From Acidobacteriota bacterium (GTDB lineage: Bacteria; Acidobacteriota; Blastocatellia; Pyrinomonadales; Pyrinomonadaceae), in contig CP065000.1 in NCBI GenBank assembly GCA_016700075.1, forward strand, positions 2,046,001 to 2,110,000: a stretch of DNA of 64,000 bases. Reading direction: 5' to 3'. The position numbers and the translations under genes are program-made. Below are positions 39,673 through 49,866 of this stretch, in pieces (the first letter of the stretch is position 1; the number at the start of each line of letters is the position of its first letter). The notes under the pieces are model-generated. The model did not search any database and was not told the DNA's origin. It worked only from the letters and a program-made list of their open reading frames with translations.

Positions 39673-42600
39673 ATGAGAAACAAGTTTCAAAAAGGCACGA
39701 CACGAGGGATGGTCATTTTCTGCATTTTGGTGCTGTGTGCGGTCGCGGCGACCGGTCAGACATGGGACGGCGGCGGGCCGACAAACAACTGGTCCGATCC
39801 GCTCAACTGGTCAACAGACGCCGTTCCCAACACGGGCGCGAACGTAACATTCAATACCACGAGCACGAAGGACTGCGTTATCGATGTAAACATTACTACC
39901 GGCACCTTTCTGATCGACACGGGCTACACCGGGACCATCTCACAGGGATCTTCCACCATTCAGCACAACGCCGGATTCACGCAGCGAGACGGAACTTTCA
40001 GTGGCGGCTCTGCGGCGCACCGTTTCAACGGCTCTCGCACGTTTACAGCAGGTAACTTTACCGCGACAAGCGGCACAACGATCTTTCGTGTTAGCGGTAC
40101 GGCCGGCTCGACCACACTCACGGTTGATGCGGAATGGGTCTTCGATCCAAACAGCGGCACGATCGAGATCGAGGGTCCCGGCTCCGGTGGGTCGTCTGTA
40201 AATGTGAGTGGTACTGCAACAGAACTGATCGTTCATAACCTTGTTATAAACTCTGACGCAAATACCGTTGGTCTGAGCATGGGAACCAGCGGCAGCCGCG
40301 TCTGGAACATTGCCGGCACACTTCACCTTATCAACGGCGTTATCAATGGGAACGCTGACCGCAGGATCCGCACCGAAAACGCCGTGCTGATAGATGCGGC
40401 ATTTGATGGCGGAAGCACCTTCCTAGAACTCGTCGGAAATCTCGAACGGGTCATAACGATCCCGGCCGGAGCCGATATGCCAAACCTGATAGTGAATGCC
40501 CCGAACACGACAATAAATACGTCCGGAACCGGCTCGTCGGGCTTGCGCTCGCTCGACCTACAAGGCGTGGCCTTGATGACGAACGGGAGCGTTGATCAAA
40601 CATTCAGCGGCACGATGACAATTGCAAGCAATTTCACACAGGGTTCCGGATCGCTGACCTTCAACGGAAGTTTTACCCAAACCGGCGGACTATTCACCGG
40701 TGGAACCGGGACGATCGACATGAATGTTTCGCGGACGTTTTCCGGCGGAACATTTGTCTCGACCTCCGGAGAGTTGATATTCACTACCAGCGGCACCCCA
40801 GGATCTCAAACGCTTGTGATCAATGAAGGTTGGGCTTTCGACCCGAATGGTGGAACTCTAACGTTCGACGAGGTCGGCAGCAATCCGGCTGTCTCGGTCT
40901 CGGGCACGGCAACGAATCTTAACGTCAACAACCTTCGCATCGCTGCGCTCACCGCAACCGGCGGGCTTTCTATGGGCGGAACAGATACGCGGATCTGGAC
41001 CGTTGGCGGCCAGCTTCATCTGGTCAATGGCGTGATCAACGGTGCTGTCAGCCGCTTTCTCCGCGCTGAGGGCAACGTATTGATCGAAGCCGGTTACGAC
41101 GGAGGAAATGTACCGATCACTTACGCAGGCTCCGCCGAACAGAACTTCGAAAACCTGGGCGGGAATCATCCAACCGGTGCGGTCACAATCGATAAGTCCG
41201 GCGGAACGCTGAACCTACTTTCCGATATGAACCTGAGTAACGGAACTGCCGGATTCGCGCTTACGAACGGAACGATCTCAACAGGTGATTTCGCAGTTCT
41301 CTCCGGAACCAGAGCGATAACCCGCACGAACGGCTACATAATCGGTGATCTTGACCGACGGATCAATTCAATCGGCGTTCGCGAATATCCGGTCGGGACC
41401 GGAAACGGCTTTTCACCTGTCACGGCAAATATCACCGTTCTCGGAACAAATCCGACGCAACTACGCATCGGGGCGAAACAGGGATCTCATCCCCGACTTG
41501 ACGCGACGTCAGCATTAGGTCGGTATTGGCCGATCACAGAGACGGGAAACGTAACAGCAACGCTGACATTCAACTATTTCGACACCGATGTTCATGGCAA
41601 TGAAACGGACTACCGCCTCCATCGCGTTGCAACAAGCGAGCTACAGATATTCCAACCGCCGCAGGCGACGATAGACACCACGGCGAATACCGCGACGGTC
41701 ACCGGCGTAACTGAGTTTTCTGATTGGACTCTCGCAGAGGTAGGCCAACCGGTCAGCATTTCTCCGTCCGGCGGTACTTTCGTTCCGGGCTCAGTTATAA
41801 ATTTTTCCGCCGTCGCCGGCTATCCGCCGTATACATTTTCGATCATTCAGAACAACTCCGGTGCGTCCTTCGATTCGCAGACCGCGACCTACACCGCTGG
41901 AAACACGATCGGCGCTCAAGACGTTATCCGCGTAGCAGATTCTTTCGGCTTCTTCTCTGACGCGACGATCACCGTTGACATTATCCCGACGCGGCTTGTC
42001 ATCACCCAGCAGCCCGTTAGCACAACTGCAGGCCTGACACTGAACACCATCACCGCGGAACTTCAGGACGACGCAGGCAATCGCGCCGCTACGGCTGCGA
42101 ACTCGGTCACGATCGCTTTCGCAGACAATCCGGGCGGCGCCACTCTGCTCGGGACAACTACTCGAAACGCCGTAGCGGGCATTGCGACCTTCAACGATAT
42201 TTCGATCCAGCGAGCCGCCGAGGGCTACACACTTGCTGTCTCTTCCACCGGGCTAACCGGCGCCACGAGCAACGCTTTCAACGTCGCCCCCGGAGATCCG
42301 AATCAGCTCGTCTTCACCGTTCAACCCTCCGACACCGATGTTTCTGCCGATATCGAACCGGCCCCCCAGGTCGTTGTCCGTGACCAGTTTGGGAACACCG
42401 TCGATACGGTTGACCTCGATCTAACGATCTCGATCGCATCGAATCCGGGTTCAGCAACACTCTCAGGCACGTTAACCCGACAATCTGATGGTGGGGTAGC
42501 GACCTTTAACGGATTGTCGCTCGACCGCGCCGGAACAGGATACACACTGGCGGTTAATGGAAGCGGACTCGAAGTTGAGAGTGATCCTTTCAATATTTCG

Positions 42601-45600
42601 GCGCCGATCTTGCTTGTTACAACAACGGACCCGACCGGTCCCGGGTCACTTTCCGAGCAGATAAACATTGCAAATCAGCGTCCGGGCCCGGACGTGATAA
42701 ATTTCGCGATCCCAGGCAACGGTCCGTTCACTATTCCGGTGGCTTTCACCGGGCAGATTCCCATGGTTACGGACCCGGTCTCGATCGACGCGACGTCCCA
42801 ACCCGGTTATTCCGGGATCCCCCTTGTCGAATTGGACGGCCCGAGCGATCCGGGAAGCGTGACGCTGTTCATCGATGCGGACAATGCCGAGATCCGCGGC
42901 TTTCTCATTAATACTCGGGGAACGGCGGTCTTCATCGGTTCGGGCCGATCTGGCATCACAATCAAACAAAATCGCATCGGGTTGGATCATGGTGGTGAGT
43001 TATCCCAAATCACACCCTTTGTTGGCATTCAGGCATTGAATACATCAAACCTGATCATCGGAGCCTCGGGGGAAGGCAATATCATCGCAGCATCAGTGGG
43101 TATTTCCCTCAACGCGATCAGTAATTCGATCTCGGTCAAGGGAAATCTGATTGGGACCAACGCAGCGGGTACGATCGGACTCGGAGGAGACGCCCAGGTT
43201 GGCCTGAGCGCCCCAGGCATAAACCTTCAGTCTCAGCTATTCAATTCTCAGATCGGCGGTACGGGCCCGGGCGAGGGAAACCTCTTCTCTGGGCACAGGG
43301 TGGGTTTGTCCATCACCGGGGACAACAACGTCATTGAAGGAAACAAGTTCGGAACGGACCACTCCGGTACATCGCCTATCCAATATCGTTCGCCCTCATC
43401 GCCCAAGAATGCGATATTACTATTCGGTAATCACAACGCAATAGGAGGCAATTCTCCGGAGTCCGGGAATACGTTCGCCTTCCTCGACCTGCCGGTACGT
43501 GTAGCCGGACTGGTGAATGGTCGAACCGCTTCAGAGGGAAACTTGATTCGGCATAATTCATCCCACTCGAGCGGTCGAGGTTTACCGGAATTCATTTTCC
43601 TCCAACCGGGATCCTATAACAATGATCCGCTTGACGCTGACGAAGGGCCCAACTGGCTTCAGAATCATCCGGTCCTAACATCGGCCGTACTGACCGGAAC
43701 CGGCACTCGGATCGTCGGAACGTTCAGCAGCGAGCCCTCCGAGAACTACGTCATCGACTTTTTCCTGAGTGACGTCTGCAGCATCGGCTTCGGAGATGCA
43801 AAGGAATTTCTCGGATCAGTCGAGGTAACGACCGACGCCGGTGGGCTCGCTGCCCTCAGCCACGAACTGCCTTTAGTTGTTCCTGTCGGGAAATCGATCA
43901 CGTCCCTCGCGACCGACTCTGAGAACAACACATCTCAGTTGTCTGGGTGCAGGCTGGTGGCACAGAATACCGCTACTATCTCAGGCACGATCTCGGATTC
44001 TTCTGGGCCGTTGAGTAACGTGTCGGTAGCTTTGACCGGCGGCCGCTCGCTGACAACGGTAACTGACTCGCAGGGTAATTATTCGTTCACAGATCTTCCA
44101 ACGGACGTGAACTATTTGGTGAGCCCGGCGCGAGCGACGTATGAATTCACTCCGCCGAGTCGGTCATTCGTTAACCTTCTTTCAGACCAACCGAATTCAA
44201 ACTTTACAGCCCAAAAAACCAGCTTCCGCATCACGGGAACGGTAGGCCGACTTGGCGGCGTAACAATGACATTGGCGGGCACTGCGAACCGAACCGCCGA
44301 AGCCCACCCCGCAGGCACGTTCAGATTCGACGAACTCGCGGCAGGAAATTACACGCTTGCGCCATCCAAGCCGGGATATACATTCACTCCGGCCTCGGTC
44401 AACGTTGCTCTCACGACCGAAGATGCCAGCGCGGAATTCTCCGCCGCTAGCATCCTTAGCCAGTTGACGGGCAGATTCTATTTCACAGAACCATCAGGGG
44501 CATCCACTGTTAACCTTAAATCGGTCCAGGCGGATGGCCGCGGATTGGTAACATTATTCACGAACCAGCCACTGCTGTTTCCGGCCGCATCGCCAGACGG
44601 ACGGACTATTTTTATGTCGGGTGCGATCTCGGGGCTTCAGGGTATCTATTCCGCAAACTTCGACGGCACCAACCTCGTACGGAGAACATCGCCACCTGCA
44701 AACCAGTCGGATGGATTCCCCGGTGTATCTGCCGATGGGGCGAGAGTAGCTTTCATCAGAACGAATACGACAGGCGACTCCAGAGAGATCCGAGCTATGG
44801 CGCCGGACGGTTCGGACCAGACTCTGATCTCACAAACTGAGATTCCTTTAAGGTTCACCTCTTGGAATGCAAACGGCCTTGCCATCGCGTCGGTCGCCGC
44901 GGATCGACTCAGGATCATTTCAACTGCCGGGAGCATCGGCACTTTCGGACCCATTTTTGGAATGCCAAGATGGTCTCCGGACGGGACTCGAATTCTGAGT
45001 CGGAGCGGCGGTTTGGTGGGCAACGGTTCCGATCTGTTCACTTTTGATACAGTGAACGGGGACAGTATCTTTCTTGGCCTAAGCGATTTCTTCGTCGTTC
45101 CGTTCGGGTACGGGTGGTCACCCGATGGACAATTTGTAAATTACACGAGATTTAATAACTCGAATTCTAGCCATGAGCTTGTAGTGACGCCCTCGAATAG
45201 CGTCAACAAGCTGGTTGTATTCTCACAGTCCCAACAGAGTTCCTTCAAAGGCATCGACTGGGCCCCGACGCCAAATGCAAATGTGCCGCAGAGTTTCGGT
45301 GCCGCACAGTCGTTTACGCTTGGCGGTGTTACGGTAACATTTGCAGATGTCCAGACCGAGGGAGAACTGACAGTCGATCCGATCGCGCCGAACTCACTTG
45401 GCTTTGCGCCGGACGGATACGCGTTCACGAATGTCGGCTACGACATTCAGACGACCGCTACATTCACACCGCCGGTCGGCGTTTGTATCGAGGTTCCCGA
45501 GAATGTTGCCACGACCGAAGCACGCTTTAACCGCCTCGCGATACTTCACAACGAGAACGGCTCGCTTGTTGACCGCACGACGACGCGGGAGCTTGCGACA

Positions 45601-46434
45601 CGGACCGTTTGCGCTGAGACGAACGGTCTTAGTGAATTCGTCGTCGCCGAACAGATCGACCCGTCGCTCGCATCCATCACCGGCCTTGTAGTTGATTCGA
45701 ACGGCGAGCCGATGGTCAATGTCTCGGTACGAATGACCGGCGCAGAGGAGCGATACGTCGAAACCGATGCTGAAGGACTGTTCACATTCCCGAATCTCGA
45801 AAACGGGGCCAACTATGAAGTTCAGGCCCGCGAATTCGGTTATATATTCGACGAATTCAGCAAGATATTCATTAGTGTTTCCGGTGAAGAGACGGTCGTC
45901 TTCACAGGCACTGAATCATCGCGCACGATTTCGGGGCGTGTTGTGGACGGGGTCGGTTTCGGTCGAGCGGGTGTAAATGTATCGCTCTCCGGCGATAAGA
46001 TCGCAAATACAGTCACTAATACCGACGGCATTTTTGTGTTTGAAGAACTACCCGCCGATGGTTCTTATACAGTCACTCCCACAGATGTTCTCGGAAGCGT
46101 CACTCCGGAAGAGATCATCGTTTCACCACTCCTTACCGACACTTTGGGCCTCGAATTCGAGCTGCTTGGCCCGACCGCCGCAAGCGTATCGATCAGCGGC
46201 CGTGTTATTGATCCGGATGGTCGCGGCGTGGCTCGGGCGGCAATTGGCTTGACGACGCCGGATGGCAATACGCGTTCGGTGATGTCGAATGGATTCGGCT
46301 ATTTTTCCTTAGATGGCATAGCCGCGGGTTCGAATGTGGTACTGACGGTGCGGCACAGGCGATTGCGTTTTGAACCAAGGGTTCTCCACGTATCAACCGA
46401 TGTGGACGATCTCGTGATCTTGGGGTCGTGGTGA
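39673..46434 (+). CDS. Giant secreted beta-rich surface protein, cassette 1
   Basis: 2,253 residues. A signal peptide (FCILVLCAVAATGQ, cleavage about 29) is followed by WDGGGPTNNWSDPLNWSTDA, an opening shared with the second giant. Residues 30-690 are Gly/Ser/Thr repeats of autotransporter-passenger type. Two Ig-like domains follow (about 773-975, RLVITQQPVSTTAG and QLVFTVQPSDTD), then a parallel beta-helix with many NTIGGN-like turns (about 980-1430), two carboxypeptidase-regulatory-like domains (1436-1590), a TolB-like PD40 propeller (about 1596-1860) and three more regulatory-like domains to the end. Function: surface display or adhesion, inferred. No anchor or autotransporter barrel is seen. 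Confidence 0.85.
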   Translation: MRNKFQKGTTRGMVIFCILVLCAVAATGQTWDGGGPTNNWSDPLNWSTDAVPNTGANVTFNTTSTKDCVIDVNITTGTFLIDTGYTGTISQGSSTIQHNAGFTQRDGTFSGGSAAHRFNGSRTFTAGNFTATSGTTIFRVSGTAGSTTLTVDAEWVFDPNSGTIEIEGPGSGGSSVNVSGTATELIVHNLVINSDANTVGLSMGTSGSRVWNIAGTLHLINGVINGNADRRIRTENAVLIDAAFDGGSTFLELVGNLERVITIPAGADMPNLIVNAPNTTINTSGTGSSGLRSLDLQGVALMTNGSVDQTFSGTMTIASNFTQGSGSLTFNGSFTQTGGLFTGGTGTIDMNVSRTFSGGTFVSTSGELIFTTSGTPGSQTLVINEGWAFDPNGGTLTFDEVGSNPAVSVSGTATNLNVNNLRIAALTATGGLSMGGTDTRIWTVGGQLHLVNGVINGAVSRFLRAEGNVLIEAGYDGGNVPITYAGSAEQNFENLGGNHPTGAVTIDKSGGTLNLLSDMNLSNGTAGFALTNGTISTGDFAVLSGTRAITRTNGYIIGDLDRRINSIGVREYPVGTGNGFSPVTANITVLGTNPTQLRIGAKQGSHPRLDATSALGRYWPITETGNVTATLTFNYFDTDVHGNETDYRLHRVATSELQIFQPPQATIDTTANTATVTGVTEFSDWTLAEVGQPVSISPSGGTFVPGSVINFSAVAGYPPYTFSIIQNNSGASFDSQTATYTAGNTIGAQDVIRVADSFGFFSDATITVDIIPTRLVITQQPVSTTAGLTLNTITAELQDDAGNRAATAANSVTIAFADNPGGATLLGTTTRNAVAGIATFNDISIQRAAEGYTLAVSSTGLTGATSNAFNVAPGDPNQLVFTVQPSDTDVSADIEPAPQVVVRDQFGNTVDTVDLDLTISIASNPGSATLSGTLTRQSDGGVATFNGLSLDRAGTGYTLAVNGSGLEVESDPFNISAPILLVTTTDPTGPGSLSEQINIANQRPGPDVINFAIPGNGPFTIPVAFTGQIPMVTDPVSIDATSQPGYSGIPLVELDGPSDPGSVTLFIDADNAEIRGFLINTRGTAVFIGSGRSGITIKQNRIGLDHGGELSQITPFVGIQALNTSNLIIGASGEGNIIAASVGISLNAISNSISVKGNLIGTNAAGTIGLGGDAQVGLSAPGINLQSQLFNSQIGGTGPGEGNLFSGHRVGLSITGDNNVIEGNKFGTDHSGTSPIQYRSPSSPKNAILLFGNHNAIGGNSPESGNTFAFLDLPVRVAGLVNGRTASEGNLIRHNSSHSSGRGLPEFIFLQPGSYNNDPLDADEGPNWLQNHPVLTSAVLTGTGTRIVGTFSSEPSENYVIDFFLSDVCSIGFGDAKEFLGSVEVTTDAGGLAALSHELPLVVPVGKSITSLATDSENNTSQLSGCRLVAQNTATISGTISDSSGPLSNVSVALTGGRSLTTVTDSQGNYSFTDLPTDVNYLVSPARATYEFTPPSRSFVNLLSDQPNSNFTAQKTSFRITGTVGRLGGVTMTLAGTANRTAEAHPAGTFRFDELAAGNYTLAPSKPGYTFTPASVNVALTTEDASAEFSAASILSQLTGRFYFTEPSGASTVNLKSVQADGRGLVTLFTNQPLLFPAASPDGRTIFMSGAISGLQGIYSANFDGTNLVRRTSPPANQSDGFPGVSADGARVAFIRTNTTGDSREIRAMAPDGSDQTLISQTEIPLRFTSWNANGLAIASVAADRLRIISTAGSIGTFGPIFGMPRWSPDGTRILSRSGGLVGNGSDLFTFDTVNGDSIFLGLSDFFVVPFGYGWSPDGQFVNYTRFNNSNSSHELVVTPSNSVNKLVVFSQSQQSSFKGIDWAPTPNANVPQSFGAAQSFTLGGVTVTFADVQTEGELTVDPIAPNSLGFAPDGYAFTNVGYDIQTTATFTPPVGVCIEVPENVATTEARFNRLAILHNENGSLVDRTTTRELATRTVCAETNGLSEFVVAEQIDPSLASITGLVVDSNGEPMVNVSVRMTGAEERYVETDAEGLFTFPNLENGANYEVQAREFGYIFDEFSKIFISVSGEETVVFTGTESSRTISGRVVDGVGFGRAGVNVSLSGDKIANTVTNTDGIFVFEELPADGSYTVTPTDVLGSVTPEEIIVSPLLTDTLGLEFELLGPTAASVSISGRVIDPDGRGVARAAIGLTTPDGNTRSVMSNGFGYFSLDGIAAGSNVVLTVRHRRLRFEPRVLHVSTDVDDLVILGSW

Positions 46435-46452
46435 TAGCTGGTTATTAGAAAG

Positions 46453-46538
46453 TGGCGGAGAGGACAGGACTCGAACCTGCAAGCGGTTACCCGCGGTAGT
46501 TTTCAAGACTACTGCCTTACCAATTAGGCTACCTCTCC
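46453..46538 (-). tRNA. tRNA-Ser (anticodon UGA)
   Basis: On the minus strand GGAGAGGTAGCC opens the acceptor and D arms, the anticodon loop is CTTGAAA with TGA (complement of 46,503-46,505), a class II long variable arm of about 16 bases follows (with a CCGCGGG...CCGC stem), then GGTTCGAGTCC as T-loop and CCTCTCC-G-CCA at the 3' end. The CCA is encoded. The gene reads against the giant protein gene, 19 bases from its stop. Confidence 0.93.
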
Positions 46539-46598
46539 GCGAGGTAAACTCTGAATATACCTAAACCGCTGCGGTGAAACAACCTAATTCACGGAGTA

Positions 46599-47117
46599 TC
46601 AGCCGGGAAACTGTCTTTTCAGCTCAGCCTTCACGGCTTCGATACCCTTAATGCCGGGGGCTCTCGTGATGATCCGTCCATCTCGGTTGAGCACGATATG
46701 CATTGGGAAGGGCATACTCATACTGCCGCTTTTGTCCGGCGTGCCGAATTTACCGATGATGATGTTGCCGGCATCAGGGAGAACCTTGTATTTGAACGGG
46801 TTCTTCGCCAAAAACTTTGTGAGGTCGGTCTTGGTGCTTGCTGCCGGAGCGAGGAAAACAACATCCTTTCCCTGATAGGCGTCGACCAATTGATTAAGGA
46901 GCTTTATTTCGGCCAGACAGTTCGGGCAGTTAATGAACCATAGATTGAGAACGACAACCTTGCCGCGGAAATCTCGGATATCCAAGCGATTCCCATTCAT
47001 GTCGGCGGCCGTAAATATCGGCTCACTCGGATCGGAAACAAACGGTGATGAGGGCTGGGCGGCTGCGGCTGCGGCAAAGATCGCCAAAGCGGCGATCAGA
47101 ATGATAACTTTTCGCAT
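46599..47117 (-). CDS. TlpA-like thioredoxin-fold protein A, secreted
   Basis: 172 residues from the ATG at 47117; the upstream GTG at 47123 is less likely. A signal peptide (VIILIAALAIFAAAAAAQ) precedes an AhpC/TSA-type redoxin domain: FRGKVVVLNLWFINCPNCLAE (active site CPNC), then PFKYKVLPDAGNIIGKFG-like strand and MPFPMHIVLNRDGRI with the cis-Pro. Probably periplasmic disulfide reductase. The neighbouring gene is a paralogue. The two are separated by about 55 bases. Confidence 0.85.
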   Translation of the reverse strand: MRKVIILIAALAIFAAAAAAQPSSPFVSDPSEPIFTAADMNGNRLDIRDFRGKVVVLNLWFINCPNCLAEIKLLNQLVDAYQGKDVVFLAPAASTKTDLTKFLAKNPFKYKVLPDAGNIIIGKFGTPDKSGSMSMPFPMHIVLNRDGRIITRAPGIKGIEAVKAELKRQFPG

Positions 47118-47172
47118 GCCCACCTTATAGTGTTAAACGGCAGCGATGTCAAGATTTGCGGGCCTTGTTGGA

Positions 47173-47685
47173 CTATTTGGCGAGATCGCGGTCGATGGCG
47201 CTTCGCAGTTGCTCGATCTTGTTCCAACCGCTTCCTCTGAAACGAACCCGGCCATCGGTCCCGATCACAAAATACGAAGGAAAACCCATTTCAATTCTAC
47301 CCTTACCATCGTTATCGGCGTATTGCATTACTAGGCCAAAGCTGTTCGGAAGTACACGAGAAGCGATCCGGTTCGACCGCAGAAATGCCTTGATGCGGTC
47401 TTCCTGTTCCATCGAGGGCGACAGGAAGTTGACATTCTTGCCGCGATACTCGTCGATGAGCTTATTCAGGTGGGGGAACTCGTGTCTGCAGATCTCACAC
47501 CTTGTAGACCAAAAGGTGATGACCACGACAGACCCGCGAAGGTCGTTAAGTTCGAGCGCGTTTCCGTTGATATCTGTCGCAGAAAATCCGGGAGCTTCGG
47601 CACCGACGTTTATTCGGTTTTGACCAATAGCCGGGATTACGGAGCATACCGCCAGCAGAACCAATATCGGAAATAAATTTCTCAT
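47173..47685 (-). CDS. TlpA-like thioredoxin-fold protein B, secreted
   Basis: 170 residues. Signal peptide LFPILVLLAVCSVIPAIGQ, then APGFSATDINGNALELNDLR, VVITFWSTRCEICRHEFPHL (active site CEIC), and GFPSYFVIGTDGRV with the cis-Pro loop. Paralogue of the adjacent gene in the same strand; both likely belong to one operon. Redox partner unknown (a CcmG/ResA-type role in cytochrome maturation is possible, not shown). Confidence 0.85.
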   Translation of the reverse strand: MRNLFPILVLLAVCSVIPAIGQNRINVGAEAPGFSATDINGNALELNDLRGSVVVITFWSTRCEICRHEFPHLNKLIDEYRGKNVNFLSPSMEQEDRIKAFLRSNRIASRVLPNSFGLVMQYADNDGKGRIEMGFPSYFVIGTDGRVRFRGSGWNKIEQLRSAIDRDLAK

Positions 47686-47833
47686 CGCACGTATCGGGCC
47701 GACCGATGTTAAAGGATGTAAAACACCCTAATTAAAACAAAGTGATAATACACCATTGTTTCAGCGAAGCTCTCAGAAAAAAATCACCGTTGCGGCTAAA
47801 AATTCTCAGTTTGGGAAATGCTAGAATCTTCGG

Positions 47834-48937
47834 GTGATTGTTGAGTCCGTATCGGCGACCGATCTGCGAAACCTGCGAGGAAGCATCTATCTGCGGCCGG
47901 GCCTCAACATACTGCTTGGGCCCAACGGCGAGGGAAAGACCAATTGGCTTGAAGCGATATTCATCTCGGCCTCGGGCCGCTCGTTCAGAACATCAAAACT
48001 TGGTGAAAGTATCCGATTCGAGCATGAAGCTGCTTCAGTAAGTGCAGAAGTTCGCGAATCCGCGGAGGTGCTCAGAAAACTCGGCGTAGGCATCGTTGAA
48101 CGAGGTAAGCAACTTTTCATCAATGACAAGAAAGCGAAACCGAACGAATACGCAGGCAACTTGAGCGTGGTGCTTTTCAATTCCGATGAGCTGGAGGTCA
48201 TCAGGGGCGGCCCGGACGCCCGCCGCCGCTTCATGGACGAGGGGATCGAAGGCCTTCATCCCCCGTTCAGAAAGGTATTTTCAGATCATCAGCGAGTGAT
48301 CCGCCAAAAGAACGCACTCCTGGCAAAGGCATTTGACGCCGGTTGGGGAACCGATCAGATCCGCGATGCTTTGCAGCCTTGGAACGAGCAGCTGATAGAG
48401 CTGTCGGCAAAGATACATCGGGCACGCGTCAGGTTCGTCGAAAGGCTTTCGGGTGTGCTTGAAAAGCGGTTGTTCAGCCGTGAGGACGTTTCGCTGCGCT
48501 ATCGTTCGTCACTCGAAGGAAAGGGCGATCTGGATAACTATGCCGGATTGATCGCCGAAAGGCTGGACCTGCGGCTGGACGCCGAACTTGCCGCGGGGCA
48601 TTCGCTGATAGGGCCGCATCGCGACGATCTTGAGATACTGTTCGACGGAAAAGACATACGAAAATTCGGCTCGTCGGGCCAGCAGAGGAGTGCCCTTCTG
48701 CTTTTGCAATTAGCTGGCATCGAGGTGTTCAATGCAACTCGCGGCGAATATCCCGTATTTCTGATCGATGATATCGATGCAGAACTGGATTATCGACGTA
48801 TCGGGAAGCTGCTGGAATACCTTCACGGAAAGACGCAGACGATCGTTACGACGTCAAAGGAAAGCCTCATCGACCGTTTCGGTGATGAGGCAAATGTCAT
48901 CAGAATTGAAGGCGGAGCGGCCCGCGGGCCGGCTTAG
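47834..48937 (+). CDS. recF: DNA replication/repair protein RecF
   Basis: 367 residues from a GTG. Walker A is LLGPNGEGKTNWLE (residues 28-40); the start VESVSATDLRNLRG, the middle GPDARRRFMDEGIEGLHPPF, GPHRDDLEILFDGKDIR and SSGQQRSALLLLQLAG signature and the terminal DIDAELDYRRIGKLLEYL Walker B are RecF hallmarks. It loads RecA at single-strand gaps. The neighbour downstream is gyrB after a short convergent gene, a partial dnaA-dnaN-recF-gyrB arrangement; dnaN and dnaA are not in the window. Confidence 0.95.
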   Translation: MIVESVSATDLRNLRGSIYLRPGLNILLGPNGEGKTNWLEAIFISASGRSFRTSKLGESIRFEHEAASVSAEVRESAEVLRKLGVGIVERGKQLFINDKKAKPNEYAGNLSVVLFNSDELEVIRGGPDARRRFMDEGIEGLHPPFRKVFSDHQRVIRQKNALLAKAFDAGWGTDQIRDALQPWNEQLIELSAKIHRARVRFVERLSGVLEKRLFSREDVSLRYRSSLEGKGDLDNYAGLIAERLDLRLDAELAAGHSLIGPHRDDLEILFDGKDIRKFGSSGQQRSALLLLQLAGIEVFNATRGEYPVFLIDDIDAELDYRRIGKLLEYLHGKTQTIVTTSKESLIDRFGDEANVIRIEGGAARGPA

Positions 48938-49659
48938 GGTTTTCTGCCCGACGTGTCCTTCTTTACAGCGCTCAATAGCCTGTCGGCCACATCCTCACCG
49001 ATCTTGCTCAGCGAGTCGATGTCCATTATCGCGGGGCCGGCGGTCGTGCTGCCGTCCGGCAGCCGCACATTCGGACGGGCATTTACAACTCGTCCGGAAT
49101 TGTCCCTGAATACCTTTTCGTTGTTGGCGGTTTGAAACTGTCCCTGCGGGGACCTTTGCTCCTCGACCTCTCCCTGCGAAATGACACGGTTAGAGGCAGG
49201 TGGATATACCTGATATTTCAGTGTAAGGCGTTCCGGCGCTGCGACCTTGGTCCTGGACGTCTCGGCGGCGTCTGTGATCGCTGAGAATTGTAGCCAGATC
49301 GTATAGCGGTTTTGCTCCGCCATCGCCAGGTCCAAAGCTCTTGCGCGATCTGCCGCATCGTTTACGGCGACCTCATTCACGACCTCCATCGAAGTTACTT
49401 TCTTCTTGCGGAGCCTTTCGATGAACTTTTTCCACACCACACCTTGAGCCGCCGTTCGATTTGACGGTTCGACCTCCGGCGAAAAGATCACAATAAGAAC
49501 TCCGGGAGCGTCGGTTTCACGCAAGTTCGCAACCGGGCTTCCCTGTGCGACTGCCGAATTAGAAAGGATCACCATCGCGAAAAGTGACACAAGAACCGAT
49601 GTTAATAGACGGCAATTTGCCCGTGAAAGTACCATCACTGGGCTATAGGTGAACTTCAT
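48934..49659 (-). CDS. Secreted hypothetical protein between recF and gyrB
   Basis: 241 residues from the ATG at 49659 with GGAG nine bases upstream. Signal peptide (LLTSVLVSLFAMVILSNSAVAQ), then a domain with DAPGVLIVIFSPEVEPSNRT and RLTLKYQVYPPASNRVIS and a polar C-terminus. Not recognised. It is antisense to recF and gyrB and overlaps the recF stop by four bases. Confidence 0.65.
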   Translation of the reverse strand: MKFTYSPVMVLSRANCRLLTSVLVSLFAMVILSNSAVAQGSPVANLRETDAPGVLIVIFSPEVEPSNRTAAQGVVWKKFIERLRKKKVTSMEVVNEVAVNDAADRARALDLAMAEQNRYTIWLQFSAITDAAETSRTKVAAPERLTLKYQVYPPASNRVISQGEVEEQRSPQGQFQTANNEKVFRDNSGRVVNARPNVRLPDGSTTAGPAIMDIDSLSKIGEDVADRLLSAVKKDTSGRKP

Positions 49660-49866
49660 AAAACCACTCCGTTTGCCGATGAATGACCGAATAACCGTAG
49701 TATATCCGAGGGTATCCGGCAAAAGCAATGAAATACACTGCGAAAAGGCCTGCGGGCGTTATCAAAGAGGGCAAAAAAATGGTATAATTTGCGAATAAAA
49801 GTAGCTGATTTTATATGCATTTACGGCATTTTGGTCAGTCGCTGAATAATCAGAGGTTTACAGGAT

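Noticed and set aside
46453..46538. tRNA-Ser as attachment site of the prophage
   Set aside because: The prophage end is 9.4 kb away, it has a transposase and no integrase, and no repeat of the tRNA end is seen.
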